The translations under genes and the position numbers were made by a program. From Bradyrhizobium diazoefficiens (lineage in GTDB: Bacteria; Pseudomonadota; Alphaproteobacteria; Rhizobiales; Xanthobacteraceae), in NCBI RefSeq assembly GCF_016616235.1, contig NZ_CP067100.1, positions 4,771,001 through 4,835,000 of the forward strand: 64,000 nucleotides of DNA, in the 5' to 3' direction. The notes under the pieces were generated by a model that worked only from the letters and a program-made list of their open reading frames with translations, did no database searches and was not told the origin of the DNA. Of this stretch, positions 8,196-16,335 are shown one piece after another. Every line of letters begins with the position of its first letter. The first letter of the stretch is position 1.

Positions 8196-9173
8196 ATGGG
8201 TTTGAGCAAGAAGATCGCCGGCGTGATGCTGGGCGCCGGTCTGCTGCTGGCTGCGAACGCCGCGCGGGCCGCGGACAACTATCCGAGCAAGCCGGTGCAT
8301 ATCCTCGTGCCCTATGCCGCCGGCGGCGCGGTCGACGTGCTCGCGCGCACGCTCGCCCAGGCACTGGCGAAGACCTGGGGCCAGCAGCCGGTGATCGACA
8401 ATCGGCCCGGCGCCGGCGGCATTGTCGCCTCGCAGGCGCTGACGCAGGCCGCGCCCGACGGCTACACGCTGATCCTGGTCGCGAGCGGCCATCCGCTCAA
8501 CCAGTTCATCTATCCGAGCGTGCCCTATGACACGTTTAAGGATTTTACCGCGATCACCGAAGTCGCCTCTTCGCCGCTCGCGATCGTGGTGGCCAAGGAC
8601 AGCCCTTACAAGACGCTCGGCGATCTCCTCACTGCTGCGAAGAAGGAGCCGGACAAGCTCTCCTACGGCATGTCTGGCAACGGCACCTCGGCGCATCTCG
8701 CCGGTGAGCTCCTGAAATACATGTCCGGCACCAAGATCGTCGCCATCCCCTACAAAGGCGGCGCGCCGGCGCTGACGGCGGTGATCGCCGGCGAGATTCC
8801 GCTCAGCATCAATCCGCTCGCCGAAGCGATCGGCCAGCTCGAAGGCGGCCCGGTGCGCGCGCTCGCGGTCACCTCGGCCGAGCGCTCCAAGGCGCTGCCT
8901 GACGTTCCGACCATCGCCGAATCAGGCATCCCCGGCTACGACGTCTCGGTGTGGTGGGGCGTGCTTGGCCCTGCAAAGATGCCGCCGGAAATCGTCGCAA
9001 AGCTCGAGACCGATCTGAAAGCGGCGCTGCAGGATGCCAACGTGCTGTCGACGCTCGGCAAAATCGGCGCGGCCCCGGTCGGCTCCTCCGCCAAGGATTT
9101 CGATGCCTACATGCACGCCGAGGCGAGCAAGTGGGAGCCGGTGCTGAAGGCCGCCGACATCCGCGCGCAGTGA
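8196..9173 (+). CDS. Bug/TctC-family periplasmic solute-binding protein
   Basis: A 325-residue secreted receptor of the tripartite tricarboxylate transporter family. Residues 1-26 form a signal peptide ending ARA-AD. The mature part opens with the family hallmark YPSKPVHILVPYAAGG, and RPGAGG near residue 68 is the typical ligand-pocket loop. ATG 8196 follows an AGGAG at 8183-8187. No TctA/TctB membrane genes are in the window, so it either serves a distant TTT complex or is an orphan receptor, common in this bacterial group. Sharing the divergent promoter region with tetR suggests it binds the aromatic or pyrone acid degraded by the ligI operon. Confidence 0.88.
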   Translation: MGLSKKIAGVMLGAGLLLAANAARAADNYPSKPVHILVPYAAGGAVDVLARTLAQALAKTWGQQPVIDNRPGAGGIVASQALTQAAPDGYTLILVASGHPLNQFIYPSVPYDTFKDFTAITEVASSPLAIVVAKDSPYKTLGDLLTAAKKEPDKLSYGMSGNGTSAHLAGELLKYMSGTKIVAIPYKGGAPALTAVIAGEIPLSINPLAEAIGQLEGGPVRALAVTSAERSKALPDVPTIAESGIPGYDVSVWWGVLGPAKMPPEIVAKLETDLKAALQDANVLSTLGKIGAAPVGSSAKDFDAYMHAEASKWEPVLKAADIRAQ

Positions 9174-9273
9174 GGTCTTTAACATGAGGACTGCTTCTGT
9201 GCGCCTTGCGCGCACCGCCCTGCTCGCGGCGGCGCGGCGCGACCCAAGGCTCGGTAAGGAAGACGCACGCCGG

Positions 9274-10419
9274 TCAATTGTGGGCGTTCGCCCGCATCTT
9301 TTCCGGTGCGGCCGGACGCCGCAAGAACTGGGCGTCATCGTCTCCCCCCGAGGGGATCAGGATCGCGCGCTCGCGTGGCAGCGCTTCCGGCATCTCGTCG
9401 CGAATGAACGCGATCAGCTTCTCCCTCATCTCACAGCGCAGGTCCCAGGATTGCGGCGCGTTCCTGGCGCTGACCAGCGCGCGAAGCTCGATGGTGCGCG
9501 AATCCGCATCGATCACCTGGAGATTGACCACCGCGCCGTCCCATAGCTTCGACTCCTTCACCGCCTGCTCCAGCCAGCGGCGGATGCGCGGCACGTCGGC
9601 GCGATAGTCGACGTGCAGTCCGATCACGCCGATCAGGGATGCGGTGTCGCGCGTCCAGTTCTGGAACGGCTTTTCGATGAAGTAGGACAGCGGCACCACC
9701 ATCCTTCGCCAGTCCCACAGCCGGATTACCACATAGGTCGAGGCGATATCCTCGACCCAGCCCCACTCGTTCTCGATGATCACGGCATCCTCGATCCGGA
9801 TCGGCTGCGTGATGGCGATCTGCATGCCGGCGATCAGGTTGCTGAGCAGCGGCCGCGCGGCAAGACCGACGATGATACCGGCGGCGCCGGCAGAGGCGAA
9901 CAGGCTGACGCCGTATTGCCTCACAGAATCGAACGTCATCAGCGCGGCGGAGACGGTGATGATGACGATGATGGTATCGGTGACGCGCTTGAAGACGCGG
10001 ACCTGGGTGACGTGCTTGCGTGCGATGAAATTCTCGGTGACGTCGCGGAAATTCTGCAAGTACCGCGCCGAGCTCATGTCGACGATCCGGATCGAGATCC
10101 AGCCGATCAGTGCGATGAAGGCGACGACGAACAGCCGCATCAGCGGCGTTCGGATCGTATCGTCGAGCGGCGCAAGCGGCAGCACCAGCGCGACCGCGGC
10201 AAGACACAGCGCCAGCTGAGCCGGACCGGAGGTCCGGTCGATGAATACGGCTATGAGAGGCAGGCGGGTTCCGAAGGCGCGACAGAGCAGCCACACGGCG
10301 ACCCGGTAGACAAACAGGGCGAGCAGCATTGCGCCGGCAACGAGGCCGAGGCCGATAAACCATGACGGTATCCAGCCGAACATCTTGTCGATGTCGGCCA
10401 TGAGAGCCTGCCAGTTCAT
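9274..10419 (-). CDS. MscS-family mechanosensitive channel
   Basis: A 381-residue inner-membrane protein. Four or five N-terminal hydrophobic helices are followed by the MscS pore and beta domain, visible as the glycine/alanine-rich FASAGAAGIIVGLAARPLLSNLIAG segment (shown in part) and the downstream RIEDAVIIENEWGWVEDI stretch. It opens under hypo-osmotic shock. ATG 10419 is preferred over the much earlier in-frame start at 10614 because the extra 65 residues are arginine-rich and unlike the family. It is monocistronic, divergent from the DUF763 gene. Confidence 0.88.
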   Translation of the reverse strand: MNWQALMADIDKMFGWIPSWFIGLGLVAGAMLLALFVYRVAVWLLCRAFGTRLPLIAVFIDRTSGPAQLALCLAAVALVLPLAPLDDTIRTPLMRLFVVAFIALIGWISIRIVDMSSARYLQNFRDVTENFIARKHVTQVRVFKRVTDTIIVIITVSAALMTFDSVRQYGVSLFASAGAAGIIVGLAARPLLSNLIAGMQIAITQPIRIEDAVIIENEWGWVEDIASTYVVIRLWDWRRMVVPLSYFIEKPFQNWTRDTASLIGVIGLHVDYRADVPRIRRWLEQAVKESKLWDGAVVNLQVIDADSRTIELRALVSARNAPQSWDLRCEMREKLIAFIRDEMPEALPRERAILIPSGGDDDAQFLRRPAAPEKMRANAHN

Positions 10420-10547
10420 TGCTGTCCCTGCCGTTGCGATCGCGTCAACCCGCTCAACGCCTTCAGGCCGGCTTCGCTCCCACATCTGGTGCAACGCAGC
10501 ATCCCATTGATGCAACGGTTGCCAAACTGCGCTAGTGTGAAGCACGC

Positions 10548-11798
10548 ATGACTCGACGTACCGGCAGCGCCGACCTTCCCCTGCACACCGGCCGGGTTCC
10601 GCCCTGGCTCGCAACCCGCATGGCCTCGCTGGGCGCGATCGTCACGCAGGCAATCGTGCATCATTACGGACGCGATGCGTTCCTCCAGCGTCTCTCACAT
10701 CCATTCTGGTTCCAGTCGTTCGGTGCCGTGATGGGCATGGACTGGCATTCCTCCGGCATCACGACCTCCGTGATCGGCGCGCTGAAGCGCGGGCTCGGCC
10801 CGCTCCAGGACGAGCTCGGCATCTATGTCTGCGGCGGCCGCGGCCAGCATTCGCGCAAGACACCCGATGAGCTCTTGCAGCTCGGCAACCGCGTCGGCTT
10901 CGACGGCGCGAAACTCACCCGCGCCAGCCGCCTCGTGGCAAAGGTGGACAGCGCCGCCGTGCAGGACGGCTTCGATCTCTATCTCCACGGCTTCTTCGTC
11001 ACCGCCGACGGCAAATGGACGGTGGTGCAGCAGGGCATGAACGGCGACAAGCGCCAGGCGCGCCGCTATCACTGGCATTCGGAAGCACTGAAGAGCTTTG
11101 TAGATGCGCCACACAGCGCGATCGACGGCCCCCAGCAAGGCGAGATCGTCAACCTCACCGACCACCGCGCCGATGTCTCGCGCACCGCGCAGCTCGAGCT
11201 GCTGAGCGATCTCGGCCCGGACCGCATCCTCACCGAATTCCAGCGGCTCACCGGAACGACGCCCGAACCCGCGCAGGCGATGCTGCCGCATCTCGTCATG
11301 CCGGTACATCACGATGTCAGGCCCAAGGACGTGTTCGCACGTCGCCTGCATGGCACGCTGGCCGCCGCGGCCGAGCGTGGCCCGGTCGATTTCCCGGAGC
11401 TGCTGCTGACGCCCGGCGTCGGCGCGCGCACCGTGCGCTCGCTGGCAATGGTCGCCGAGGTCGTCCACGGCGCGCCCTATCGTTTCAGGGATCCGGCGCG
11501 CTTCTCGCTGGCCCATGGCGGCAAGGACCGGCATCCCTACCCCGTTCCGATCAAGGTCTATGACGAGACGATTCGCGTGCTCAAGGGCGCGATCCAGAAC
11601 GCCAAGCTCGGACGCGACGAAGAGATGCACGCGATCAAGCGGCTCGACGACCAGGCGCGGCGGCTCGAACGCAGCGCGCGGGGGCCGTCGGTCGAGGCCT
11701 ACATCGCCGGCGAGCGTGGAGTCTCGCCCGATCTCGACGGCCGCTCCGTGTTCGGTTGGGAACGCGATCTCGTCGCTACAAAAAATCGGACCGGCTGA
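10548..11798 (+). CDS. DUF763 domain protein
   Basis: A 416-residue protein of the DUF763 family, whose biochemical role is not established. The family pattern is clear: LPLHTGRVPPWLATRM near the start, YGRDAFLQRLSHPFWFQS, then the IYVCGGRG and WTVVQQGMN segments, followed by LPGVGARTVRSLA-like residues resembling a helix-hairpin-helix, which would suit DNA binding. It is longer than the core domain, with a basic C-terminal extension. The final codons form one arm of a terminator hairpin that serves the opposite strand. Confidence 0.8.
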   Translation: MTRRTGSADLPLHTGRVPPWLATRMASLGAIVTQAIVHHYGRDAFLQRLSHPFWFQSFGAVMGMDWHSSGITTSVIGALKRGLGPLQDELGIYVCGGRGQHSRKTPDELLQLGNRVGFDGAKLTRASRLVAKVDSAAVQDGFDLYLHGFFVTADGKWTVVQQGMNGDKRQARRYHWHSEALKSFVDAPHSAIDGPQQGEIVNLTDHRADVSRTAQLELLSDLGPDRILTEFQRLTGTTPEPAQAMLPHLVMPVHHDVRPKDVFARRLHGTLAAAAERGPVDFPELLLTPGVGARTVRSLAMVAEVVHGAPYRFRDPARFSLAHGGKDRHPYPVPIKVYDETIRVLKGAIQNAKLGRDEEMHAIKRLDDQARRLERSARGPSVEAYIAGERGVSPDLDGRSVFGWERDLVATKNRTG

Positions 11799-11809
11799 GG
11801 GCCGGTCCG
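11777..11809 (-). terminator. Rho-independent terminator for the small-gene cluster
   Basis: CGGACCGGC (11787-11795) pairs perfectly with GCCGGTCCG (11801-11809) around a five-base loop; read on the minus strand the hairpin is followed by a T-run (11785-11780). It terminates transcripts leaving the gene at 11859 and overlaps the last codons and stop of the DUF763 gene. Confidence 0.75.
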
Positions 11810-11858
11810 CAGGGAGTCGGTCGGGGAGGACGCGACCGAAGTTCGATTTTCTCAGGTC

Positions 11859-12092
11859 TCAGTCTTCGTCGTCGCTTCCGAGCCGGTTGGCGGAATGATC
11901 CTGGTATTGCTCGGTCTGGATCGACTTGCTGTCCATGCCGCGGATATCGGAATGCTGCTTCTTGTCGCGGTTGGACAGCACCATGTTGTCGCCGATCTTG
12001 TCCTTGGGAATGTCGGCCATGGCGCCGGTGCCATCGCTCTTGCCATGCATGCCCGACCTGAAATGCGTCTTGCTGCCGTGTCCAGCTGGCAT
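11859..12092 (-). CDS. small hydrophilic protein 5 of the 11.9-13.0 kb cluster
   Basis: A 77-residue, strongly hydrophilic protein with no cysteine, hardly any large hydrophobic residues and a mix of K, D, H, S and G; it ends in an acidic GSDDED tail. I recognise no domain, and it is probably intrinsically disordered in isolation. An AGAGGAGA ribosome binding site precedes ATG 12092. A terminator lies 50 bases downstream, so it is the last gene of the cluster. A stress-protective role is possible by composition only. Confidence 0.65.
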   Translation of the reverse strand: MPAGHGSKTHFRSGMHGKSDGTGAMADIPKDKIGDNMVLSNRDKKQHSDIRGMDSKSIQTEQYQDHSANRLGSDDED

Positions 12093-12125
12093 GGGTGTCT
12101 CCTCTTGCAGTGATCTTCCGAAAAT

Positions 12126-12392
12126 CTAGTGCTTCTTCTGTTGTGCCGGCATCGGCTTCGGCGGCTTGTGGCCGCTCTGGCCGGGATCGTTGTGCTTGTT
12201 GTGGTCGCTCTCCTGATTGAGGCCGCCACGACTTACCGGGTATTCGCTGTGCCGAGCTTCGGGCTGCGCACGGTGAACCGCGTTGTCCTCGACGTTGCGG
12301 TCTAACGCCCGATCCAGCTCCCGCGCGTCCGGAACATCGGGCTTGCGCTCCAGGATGCGCATTTGTTGTTCATGGGTTTTTCTGCCTTGCAT
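12126..12392 (-). CDS. small hydrophilic protein 4 of the cluster
   Basis: An 88-residue protein rich in R, D, E, H, Q and P with a low content of aromatic and aliphatic residues. The C-terminal third (KHNDPGQSGHKPPKPMPAQ) is low complexity and positively charged. ATG 12392 has a GGAGG six bases upstream and directly abuts the stop of the preceding small gene at 12393, so the two are likely co-translated. No known domain or function. Confidence 0.6.
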   Translation of the reverse strand: MQGRKTHEQQMRILERKPDVPDARELDRALDRNVEDNAVHRAQPEARHSEYPVSRGGLNQESDHNKHNDPGQSGHKPPKPMPAQQKKH

Positions 12393-12626
12393 CTATGGCC
12401 TCCGGCCTCTGCGGGGCGATCCGCTATGTGCGACATCCTTGTCGATGCCGCCTGCGAAAGTCACGTCATTCTCGCGGTCACCCTCGATCGTGTTCTCACC
12501 GAGCGCATCCTCGATATCGTCGGGCGATGCCCCGGCCATGGTCGCACCCTTGGATCCGCCGATCAGCGGGTTCTCGCGGAGATCCTTGTTGGTGCGCGTG
12601 TAGAGCTTCGGCTGCTTGTTGCTCAT
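12393..12626 (-). CDS. small hydrophilic protein 3 of the cluster
   Basis: A 77-residue protein beginning MSNKQPKLYTRTNKDLRENP, followed by GGSKGATMAGASPDDIEDALGENTIEG-type residues (abridged), that is a glycine/acidic middle and a basic tail. The start at 12626 is chosen over an earlier codon at 12632 because GGAGGAGA lies just upstream. It resembles short conserved proteins seen in Bradyrhizobium genomes, from memory, with no function known. Part of a run of five similar genes on the same strand. Confidence 0.6.
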   Translation of the reverse strand: MSNKQPKLYTRTNKDLRENPLIGGSKGATMAGASPDDIEDALGENTIEGDRENDVTFAGGIDKDVAHSGSPRRGRRP

Positions 12627-12628
12627 CG

Positions 12629-12829
12629 TCACTCTCCTCCGGCCTTTCCCGCCGGGTCATGGGTGTGATGGATATCGTGCTCGCCTCCGCCACCGGAGAT
12701 CTTGCTGTGCTTGCGCTGCGGACTCTCGGGCGGCGGCTTCTTGATCTCGAGCGGCGCCTTGGCGTTTTCATGCGCGGCGCCCGGGCCGCCCTGGCGAATC
12801 GTGTTCGGTGTCTTGGTGGATGTCGACAT
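12629..12829 (-). CDS. small hydrophilic protein 2 of the cluster
   Basis: A 66-residue protein starting MSTSTKTPNTIRQGG and carrying K/P-rich and G/H-rich stretches (KKPPPESPQ, GGGGEHDIHHTHD). The histidine cluster could bind metal, but this is conjecture. ATG 12829 has GGAGG ten bases upstream; the longer in-frame reading from 12991 is arginine-rich out-of-character sequence and was not used. It ends two bases before the next gene start region. Confidence 0.58.
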   Translation of the reverse strand: MSTSTKTPNTIRQGGPGAAHENAKAPLEIKKPPPESPQRKHSKISGGGGEHDIHHTHDPAGKAGGE

Positions 12830-12860
12830 GAGCTGTCGTCCTCCTTCGACCGGCCTCGCT

Positions 12861-13046
12861 TCACCGGTCTTGCTGGTAACCCTGATTTGTCGTGTTCTGC
12901 TTGATGTTGCCCTGCTGGCCCTGCTGATCGGGATTCTGCGCGTGCTGCCGCCCATGCGGCGCCTGGTCCGCAGGCGTCTGCTTGTTATCACCGGTTCCCT
13001 TGTGACTCTGGTTGTCCGGTGGAACTGGAGGCATCTTGCCGGTCAT
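12861..13046 (-). CDS. small hydrophilic protein 1 of the cluster
   Basis: A 61-residue protein made almost wholly of polar residues: N, Q, G, D, H, K and P make up most of it, with only a methionine-proline start and scattered isoleucine/valine. Such composition is typical of disordered hydrophilins. AGGAGA precedes ATG 13046. A weak EcfG-like promoter at 13087-13112 would give a leader of about 35 bases. No domain recognised. Confidence 0.6.
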   Translation of the reverse strand: MTGKMPPVPPDNQSHKGTGDNKQTPADQAPHGRQHAQNPDQQGQQGNIKQNTTNQGYQQDR

Positions 13047-13086
13047 GATCTCATCTCCTGCACAGCGTTGAGCTCGTGACTTGGTC

Positions 13087-13112
13087 AACGCCGGCCTTCC
13101 GGAGATTGTTTC
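13087..13112 (-). promoter_or_regulatory. weak EcfG-type promoter before small protein 1
   Basis: On the minus strand GAAAC (13112-13108) and CGTT (13090-13087) are separated by 17 bases, one mismatch from the GGAAC-N16/17-CGTT consensus of alphaproteobacterial general stress promoters. Confidence 0.35.
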
Positions 13113-13557
13113 ACGCCCGACCGGCGGGCGCCGGATCGTCCCACATCGCACGCACTTCCGCCGGCAAGGCGTCCCTCACATTGGCCGCTTGACCGGACGT
13201 GAGATGGCGCGAGAGAACGTGGAATACCGAACGCAGCGCCGCCTTCGCGTCCACCGACCGCGTGTACCTGAGTTCCTGCTCGACCATCTCCAGAAACTCA
13301 TCGAGTGAACGCACGCGCTTCGGCAGTTCGGACGGACGGAACTGCTCATAATAGGTGCCGCGAACCAAGAGCGGCAGCTGCGATCCGAGATGCGCCGCAA
13401 GTTCGATCGGCAGACGATCGCGAACCGCGCGCAACACCGCAGCCAGCACGTGCCATGATAGCTGATCGTCGAAACCGGTCTCTTCGCCGATTTCGTTCAA
13501 CCAGATGTGCGTTGTCTGGAGTGTGCTATTGAAGACGGGAATGGCGCTGGCACTCAT
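13111..13557 (-). CDS. DUF2267 family protein
   Basis: A 148-residue soluble helical protein with the DUF2267 pattern: a paired helical repeat containing LSWHVLAAVLRAVRDRLP, then AAHLGSQLPLLVRGTYYEQ and a second helical region with RSVFHVLSRHLTSGQ. Family members often sit near stress genes, but no activity is established. ATG 13557 has GGAGG five bases upstream; the longer reading to 13716 was rejected. An EcfG-like promoter lies at 13605-13629. Confidence 0.8.
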   Translation of the reverse strand: MSASAIPVFNSTLQTTHIWLNEIGEETGFDDQLSWHVLAAVLRAVRDRLPIELAAHLGSQLPLLVRGTYYEQFRPSELPKRVRSLDEFLEMVEQELRYTRSVDAKAALRSVFHVLSRHLTSGQAANVRDALPAEVRAMWDDPAPAGRA

Positions 13558-13604
13558 GCGAACCTCCATTGCCAAATCCAGGATTCGAATCCGGGATCGC
13601 TGAC

Positions 13605-13629
13605 AACAGGCGGCGGCGCGAGCCGTTCC
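13605..13629 (-). promoter_or_regulatory. EcfG-type promoter before the DUF2267 gene
   Basis: Minus-strand GGAAC (13629-13625) and TGTT (13608-13605) with a 16-base spacer: eight of nine consensus positions. The predicted start would lie about 40 bases before ATG 13557. Confidence 0.45.
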
Positions 13630-13652
13630 CAACTGAACAGCCGTGGGCCTGA

Positions 13653-13979
13653 CTATCCGCGCCCCGGCGAGCGCTGACCGGTCTTGCGCTGCTGCTGACT
13701 GGTATAGGCGTCCCAATGGCTCCAGCTGCCATTGCTGAGGCTTTGCAGATCGGTGCCAAGCGGACGGCGGGTGCGCTTGTCGTGGTCGGCGATCACGCGC
13801 TCGGACTGCGTGATCTTGCGCTTGAGTTCCGCGATCGCCTTCTGGGTCTGGCCGTTCCGCTTCGAGGACGCGATCTCACCCATCGTGAAGCGCGCGGTCT
13901 CGAGCGCCTTCAACTCGGCGCGGTTCTTCTTCAACTGGACCCGGTGCCAGGCGATGTTGCTGTCGCTGTCCGCAACCAT
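13653..13979 (-). CDS. hypothetical coiled-coil protein
   Basis: A 108-residue protein whose first 65 residues are charged and heptad-like (WHRVQLKKNRAELKALETA, then AIAELKRKITQSERVIADHD), suggesting a coiled coil, followed by a polar Q/S/G-rich tail. No signal peptide. ATG 13979 has GGAG seven bases upstream and is preferred to the start at 14036. Same strand as the DUF2267 gene, 95 bases before it; function unknown. Confidence 0.6.
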   Translation of the reverse strand: MVADSDSNIAWHRVQLKKNRAELKALETARFTMGEIASSKRNGQTQKAIAELKRKITQSERVIADHDKRTRRPLGTDLQSLSNGSWSHWDAYTSQQQRKTGQRSPGRG

Positions 13980-14085
13980 GTGGGAACTCCGCTGATTCGC
14001 ACCCGCATAGTATCGCGCGCCGAATCGGCGCCGCAACGCTCACGCGGTGGCGAAAATGCGGTGTTATTGGGCAGGAAATTCCGGA

Positions 14086-14859
14086 TCAGCGCTCGGCAAA
14101 GGCCTTTTCGACCACGAACTGGGCCGGCTCGCCGTGATTTCCCTCGATGAAGCCGCGTTCGCCCAGCAGCACGCGGGTGTCCGCCACCAGCGCCGGGCTG
14201 CCGCAGATCATGACGCGGTCGTGGGCCGCTTCCAGCGCCGGCAGGCCGATATCGCTGAACAGCTTGCCTGAGGTGATGAGGTCGGTGATGCGGCCGCGGT
14301 TGCGGAAGGGATCGCGGGTCACGGTCGGGTAGTAGATGAGCTGGCTCTGGATGTACTCGCCGAGCAGCTCGTCCTTCGGCAGATGCTCGGTAATCATCTC
14401 GCCATAGGCGAGCTCCTTGACGTGACGGCAGCCGTGCAGCAGCACGACCTTCTCGAAGCGCTCATAGGTCTCGGGGTCCTTGATCACGCTCAGGAACGGC
14501 GCAAGGCCCGTGCCGGTGCCGATCAGATAGAGGTTGCGGCCTTCTTCGAGGTTGTCGATCACCAGCGTGCCAGTGGCCTTGCGGCTGACGATGATCTCGT
14601 CGCCTTCCTTGAGATGCTGAAGGCGCGAGGTCAGCGGTCCGTCCGGCACCTTGATCGAGAAGAACTCCAGCGTGTCCTCGTAATTGGCGCTGGCGACGCT
14701 GTAGGCCCGCAGCAGGGGCTTTTCGCCGACCTTGAGCCCGATCATGGTGAATTCGCCATTGCGGAAGCGGAAAGTCGGGCTGCGGGTGGTCTTGAAGGAG
14801 AATAGCGTGTCGGTCCAGTGGTGGACGCTCAGAACGCTTTCCTGATTGAAATTGCTCAT
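14086..14859 (-). CDS. fpr: ferredoxin--NADP(+) reductase
   Basis: A 257-residue FAD enzyme that moves electrons between NADPH and ferredoxin or flavodoxin. The FAD-binding RAYSVAS motif is at residues 51-57, GTGTGLAPF at about 114-122 binds the nucleotide, and the C-terminus carries the aromatic/acidic FVVEKAFAER ending of the bacterial Fpr subclass. It is divergent from the enamidase gene, and two GTATAC palindromes lie in the shared region. This suggests it supplies reducing power to the ferredoxin-dependent 6-hydroxynicotinate reductase of the same cluster, rather than being only a housekeeping enzyme; no ferredoxin gene is in the window. Confidence 0.9.
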   Translation of the reverse strand: MSNFNQESVLSVHHWTDTLFSFKTTRSPTFRFRNGEFTMIGLKVGEKPLLRAYSVASANYEDTLEFFSIKVPDGPLTSRLQHLKEGDEIIVSRKATGTLVIDNLEEGRNLYLIGTGTGLAPFLSVIKDPETYERFEKVVLLHGCRHVKELAYGEMITEHLPKDELLGEYIQSQLIYYPTVTRDPFRNRGRITDLITSGKLFSDIGLPALEAAHDRVMICGSPALVADTRVLLGERGFIEGNHGEPAQFVVEKAFAER

Positions 14860-14909
14860 CTCACCTTCCCTGTCGCGTCATTTGCGGTTTTCGAGGCGGG
14901 CAGCTATGC

Positions 14910-14944
14910 ATCGTTTGTATACGATCATTCGTATACTAATGAAT
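14910..14944. promoter_or_regulatory. paired GTATAC operators between fpr and enamidase
   Basis: Two GTATAC cores (14917-14922 and 14931-14936) are 14 bases apart. The second is embedded in ATTCGTATACTAAT; the first in ATCGTTTGTATACGAT. The same core occurs in front of the 6-hydroxynicotinate reductase gene. Likely bound by the MarR-type protein encoded at 16336. Confidence 0.55.
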
Positions 14945-15017
14945 AATCCCGCTTGATCCCGTGGTCAAGGCTGCTCAAGATCGCGAGCGTTGCAGTTAGG
15001 AATAAGGAGCCCCTTCC

Positions 15018-16214
15018 ATGGCGCATGACGCACCCCAGGCCACCGGACCCTCGAAGCTCGTGATCCGCAATATCGGCCTGATCCTGTCCGGCGCCCTGGA
15101 AAAGCCGATCCTGGACGGCGACACCATCGTCGCCGAGAACGGCAAGATCACCGCGATCGGCCGCTTCAAAGACTGTAACGTCGAGAGCGCGACCACCATC
15201 GTCGATGCCCACGGCACGACCGTCACGCCCGGCCTGATCGACAGCCACGTCCACCCGGTCGCCGGCGACTGGACGCCGCGACAGAACCAGATCAACTGGA
15301 TCGACAGCTCCCTCCATGGCGGCATCACCACCATGATCTCGGCCGGCGAAGTGCACATGCCCGGCCGCCCCCGCGACGTCGTGGGATTGAAGGCGATGGC
15401 GATCTTCGCCCAGCGCGCGTTCTGGACCTTGCGCCCGGGCGGGGTGAAGGTTCATGCCGGAGCGCCGGTGATCGAATGCGAGATGGTCGAGGAAGATTTC
15501 AAGGAATTGGCCGCAGCCGGCGTCAAGCTGCTCGGCGAGGTCGGCCTCGGCGGCGTCAAGGACGGCCCCACCGCCCGCAAGATGGTCGGCTGGGCGCGTA
15601 AATACGGCATCCAGAGCACGATCCACACCGGCGGCCCCTCGATTCCCGGGTCCGGCCTGATCGACAAGGACGTGGTGCTGGAGGCCGACACCGACGTGGT
15701 CGGCCACATCAATGGCGGCCACACCGCGCTGCCCGACGACCAGATCCGCTGCATCTGCGAGGGCTGCAAGCGCGGGCTCGAGATTGTTCACAACGGCAAT
15801 GAGCGCTCGGCGCTCTACACGCTGCGCATCGCGCGCGAGATGGGCGATCTGCATCGCGTCATCCTGGGCACCGATGGGCCGGCCGGCTCCGGCGTGCAGC
15901 CGCTCGGCATTCTGCGCATGGTCTCGATGCTGTCCTCGCTCGGCGAACTGCCGGCCGAGATCGCGTTCTGCCTTGCTACCGGCAACACCGCGCGGATGCG
16001 CCAGCTCGATTGCGGCCTGATCGAGATCGGCCGCGCCGCCGACTTCGTCATCATGGATAAGGCGCAGCATTCGCCCGGCAAGAACATTCTGGAGAGCGTG
16101 CAGCTCGGCGATCTCCCGGGCATCGGCATGACCATCATCGACGGTATCGTGCGCACGCAACGCAGCCGCAACACGCCGCCCGCGGGGAAGGTACCGGAGG
16201 TGGTGGGGAAGTAG
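15018..16214 (+). CDS. ena: enamidase (6-oxo-1,4,5,6-tetrahydronicotinate hydrolase)
   Basis: A 398-residue amidohydrolase closely resembling the Eubacterium barkeri enamidase in order and content of motifs: TPGLIDSHVHP (metal ligands H77 and H79), SSLHGGITTMISAGE, KLLGEVGLGG, a STIHTGGPSIPGSG loop, VVGHINGGHTA and GTDGPAGSGVQPLGI, ending in SRNTPPA. It hydrolyses the ring amide of 6-oxo-1,4,5,6-tetrahydronicotinate to 2-formylglutarate and ammonia, the step after 6-hydroxynicotinate reductase. AAGGAG lies eight bases before ATG 15018. Related dihydroorotase-like amidohydrolases are an alternative, but the reductase in the same cluster makes enamidase the best call. Confidence 0.87.
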   Translation: MAHDAPQATGPSKLVIRNIGLILSGALEKPILDGDTIVAENGKITAIGRFKDCNVESATTIVDAHGTTVTPGLIDSHVHPVAGDWTPRQNQINWIDSSLHGGITTMISAGEVHMPGRPRDVVGLKAMAIFAQRAFWTLRPGGVKVHAGAPVIECEMVEEDFKELAAAGVKLLGEVGLGGVKDGPTARKMVGWARKYGIQSTIHTGGPSIPGSGLIDKDVVLEADTDVVGHINGGHTALPDDQIRCICEGCKRGLEIVHNGNERSALYTLRIAREMGDLHRVILGTDGPAGSGVQPLGILRMVSMLSSLGELPAEIAFCLATGNTARMRQLDCGLIEIGRAADFVIMDKAQHSPGKNILESVQLGDLPGIGMTIIDGIVRTQRSRNTPPAGKVPEVVGK

Positions 16215-16230
16215 GCCAAGGAAACAGTAC

Positions 16231-16326
16231 CGTAGGGGTGGGCAAAGCGAAGCGTGCCCACCAGGACTTCTTCCAAACAATGAAAGATGGTGGGCACGGC
16301 GCTTTGCGCCTTTGCCCAACCCTACG
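16231..16326. repeat. palindromic intergenic repeat (GTAGGG type)
   Basis: The ends GTAGGG...CCCTAC and the inner TGGGCA...TGCCCA arms can fold into one long stem around an A-rich loop. It lies between the convergent enamidase and MarR genes and may act as a bidirectional transcript end. Confidence 0.6.
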
Positions 16327-16335
16327 AGATCGCCC

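Noticed and set aside
9184..9546. 120-codon plus-strand frame after the Bug-type gene
   Set aside because: Mostly overlaps the MscS gene on the other strand and has no family pattern.
13581..13592. GGATTCGAATCC resembling a tRNA T-loop
   Set aside because: The flanking bases do not make a T-stem, acceptor stem or anticodon arm on either strand.
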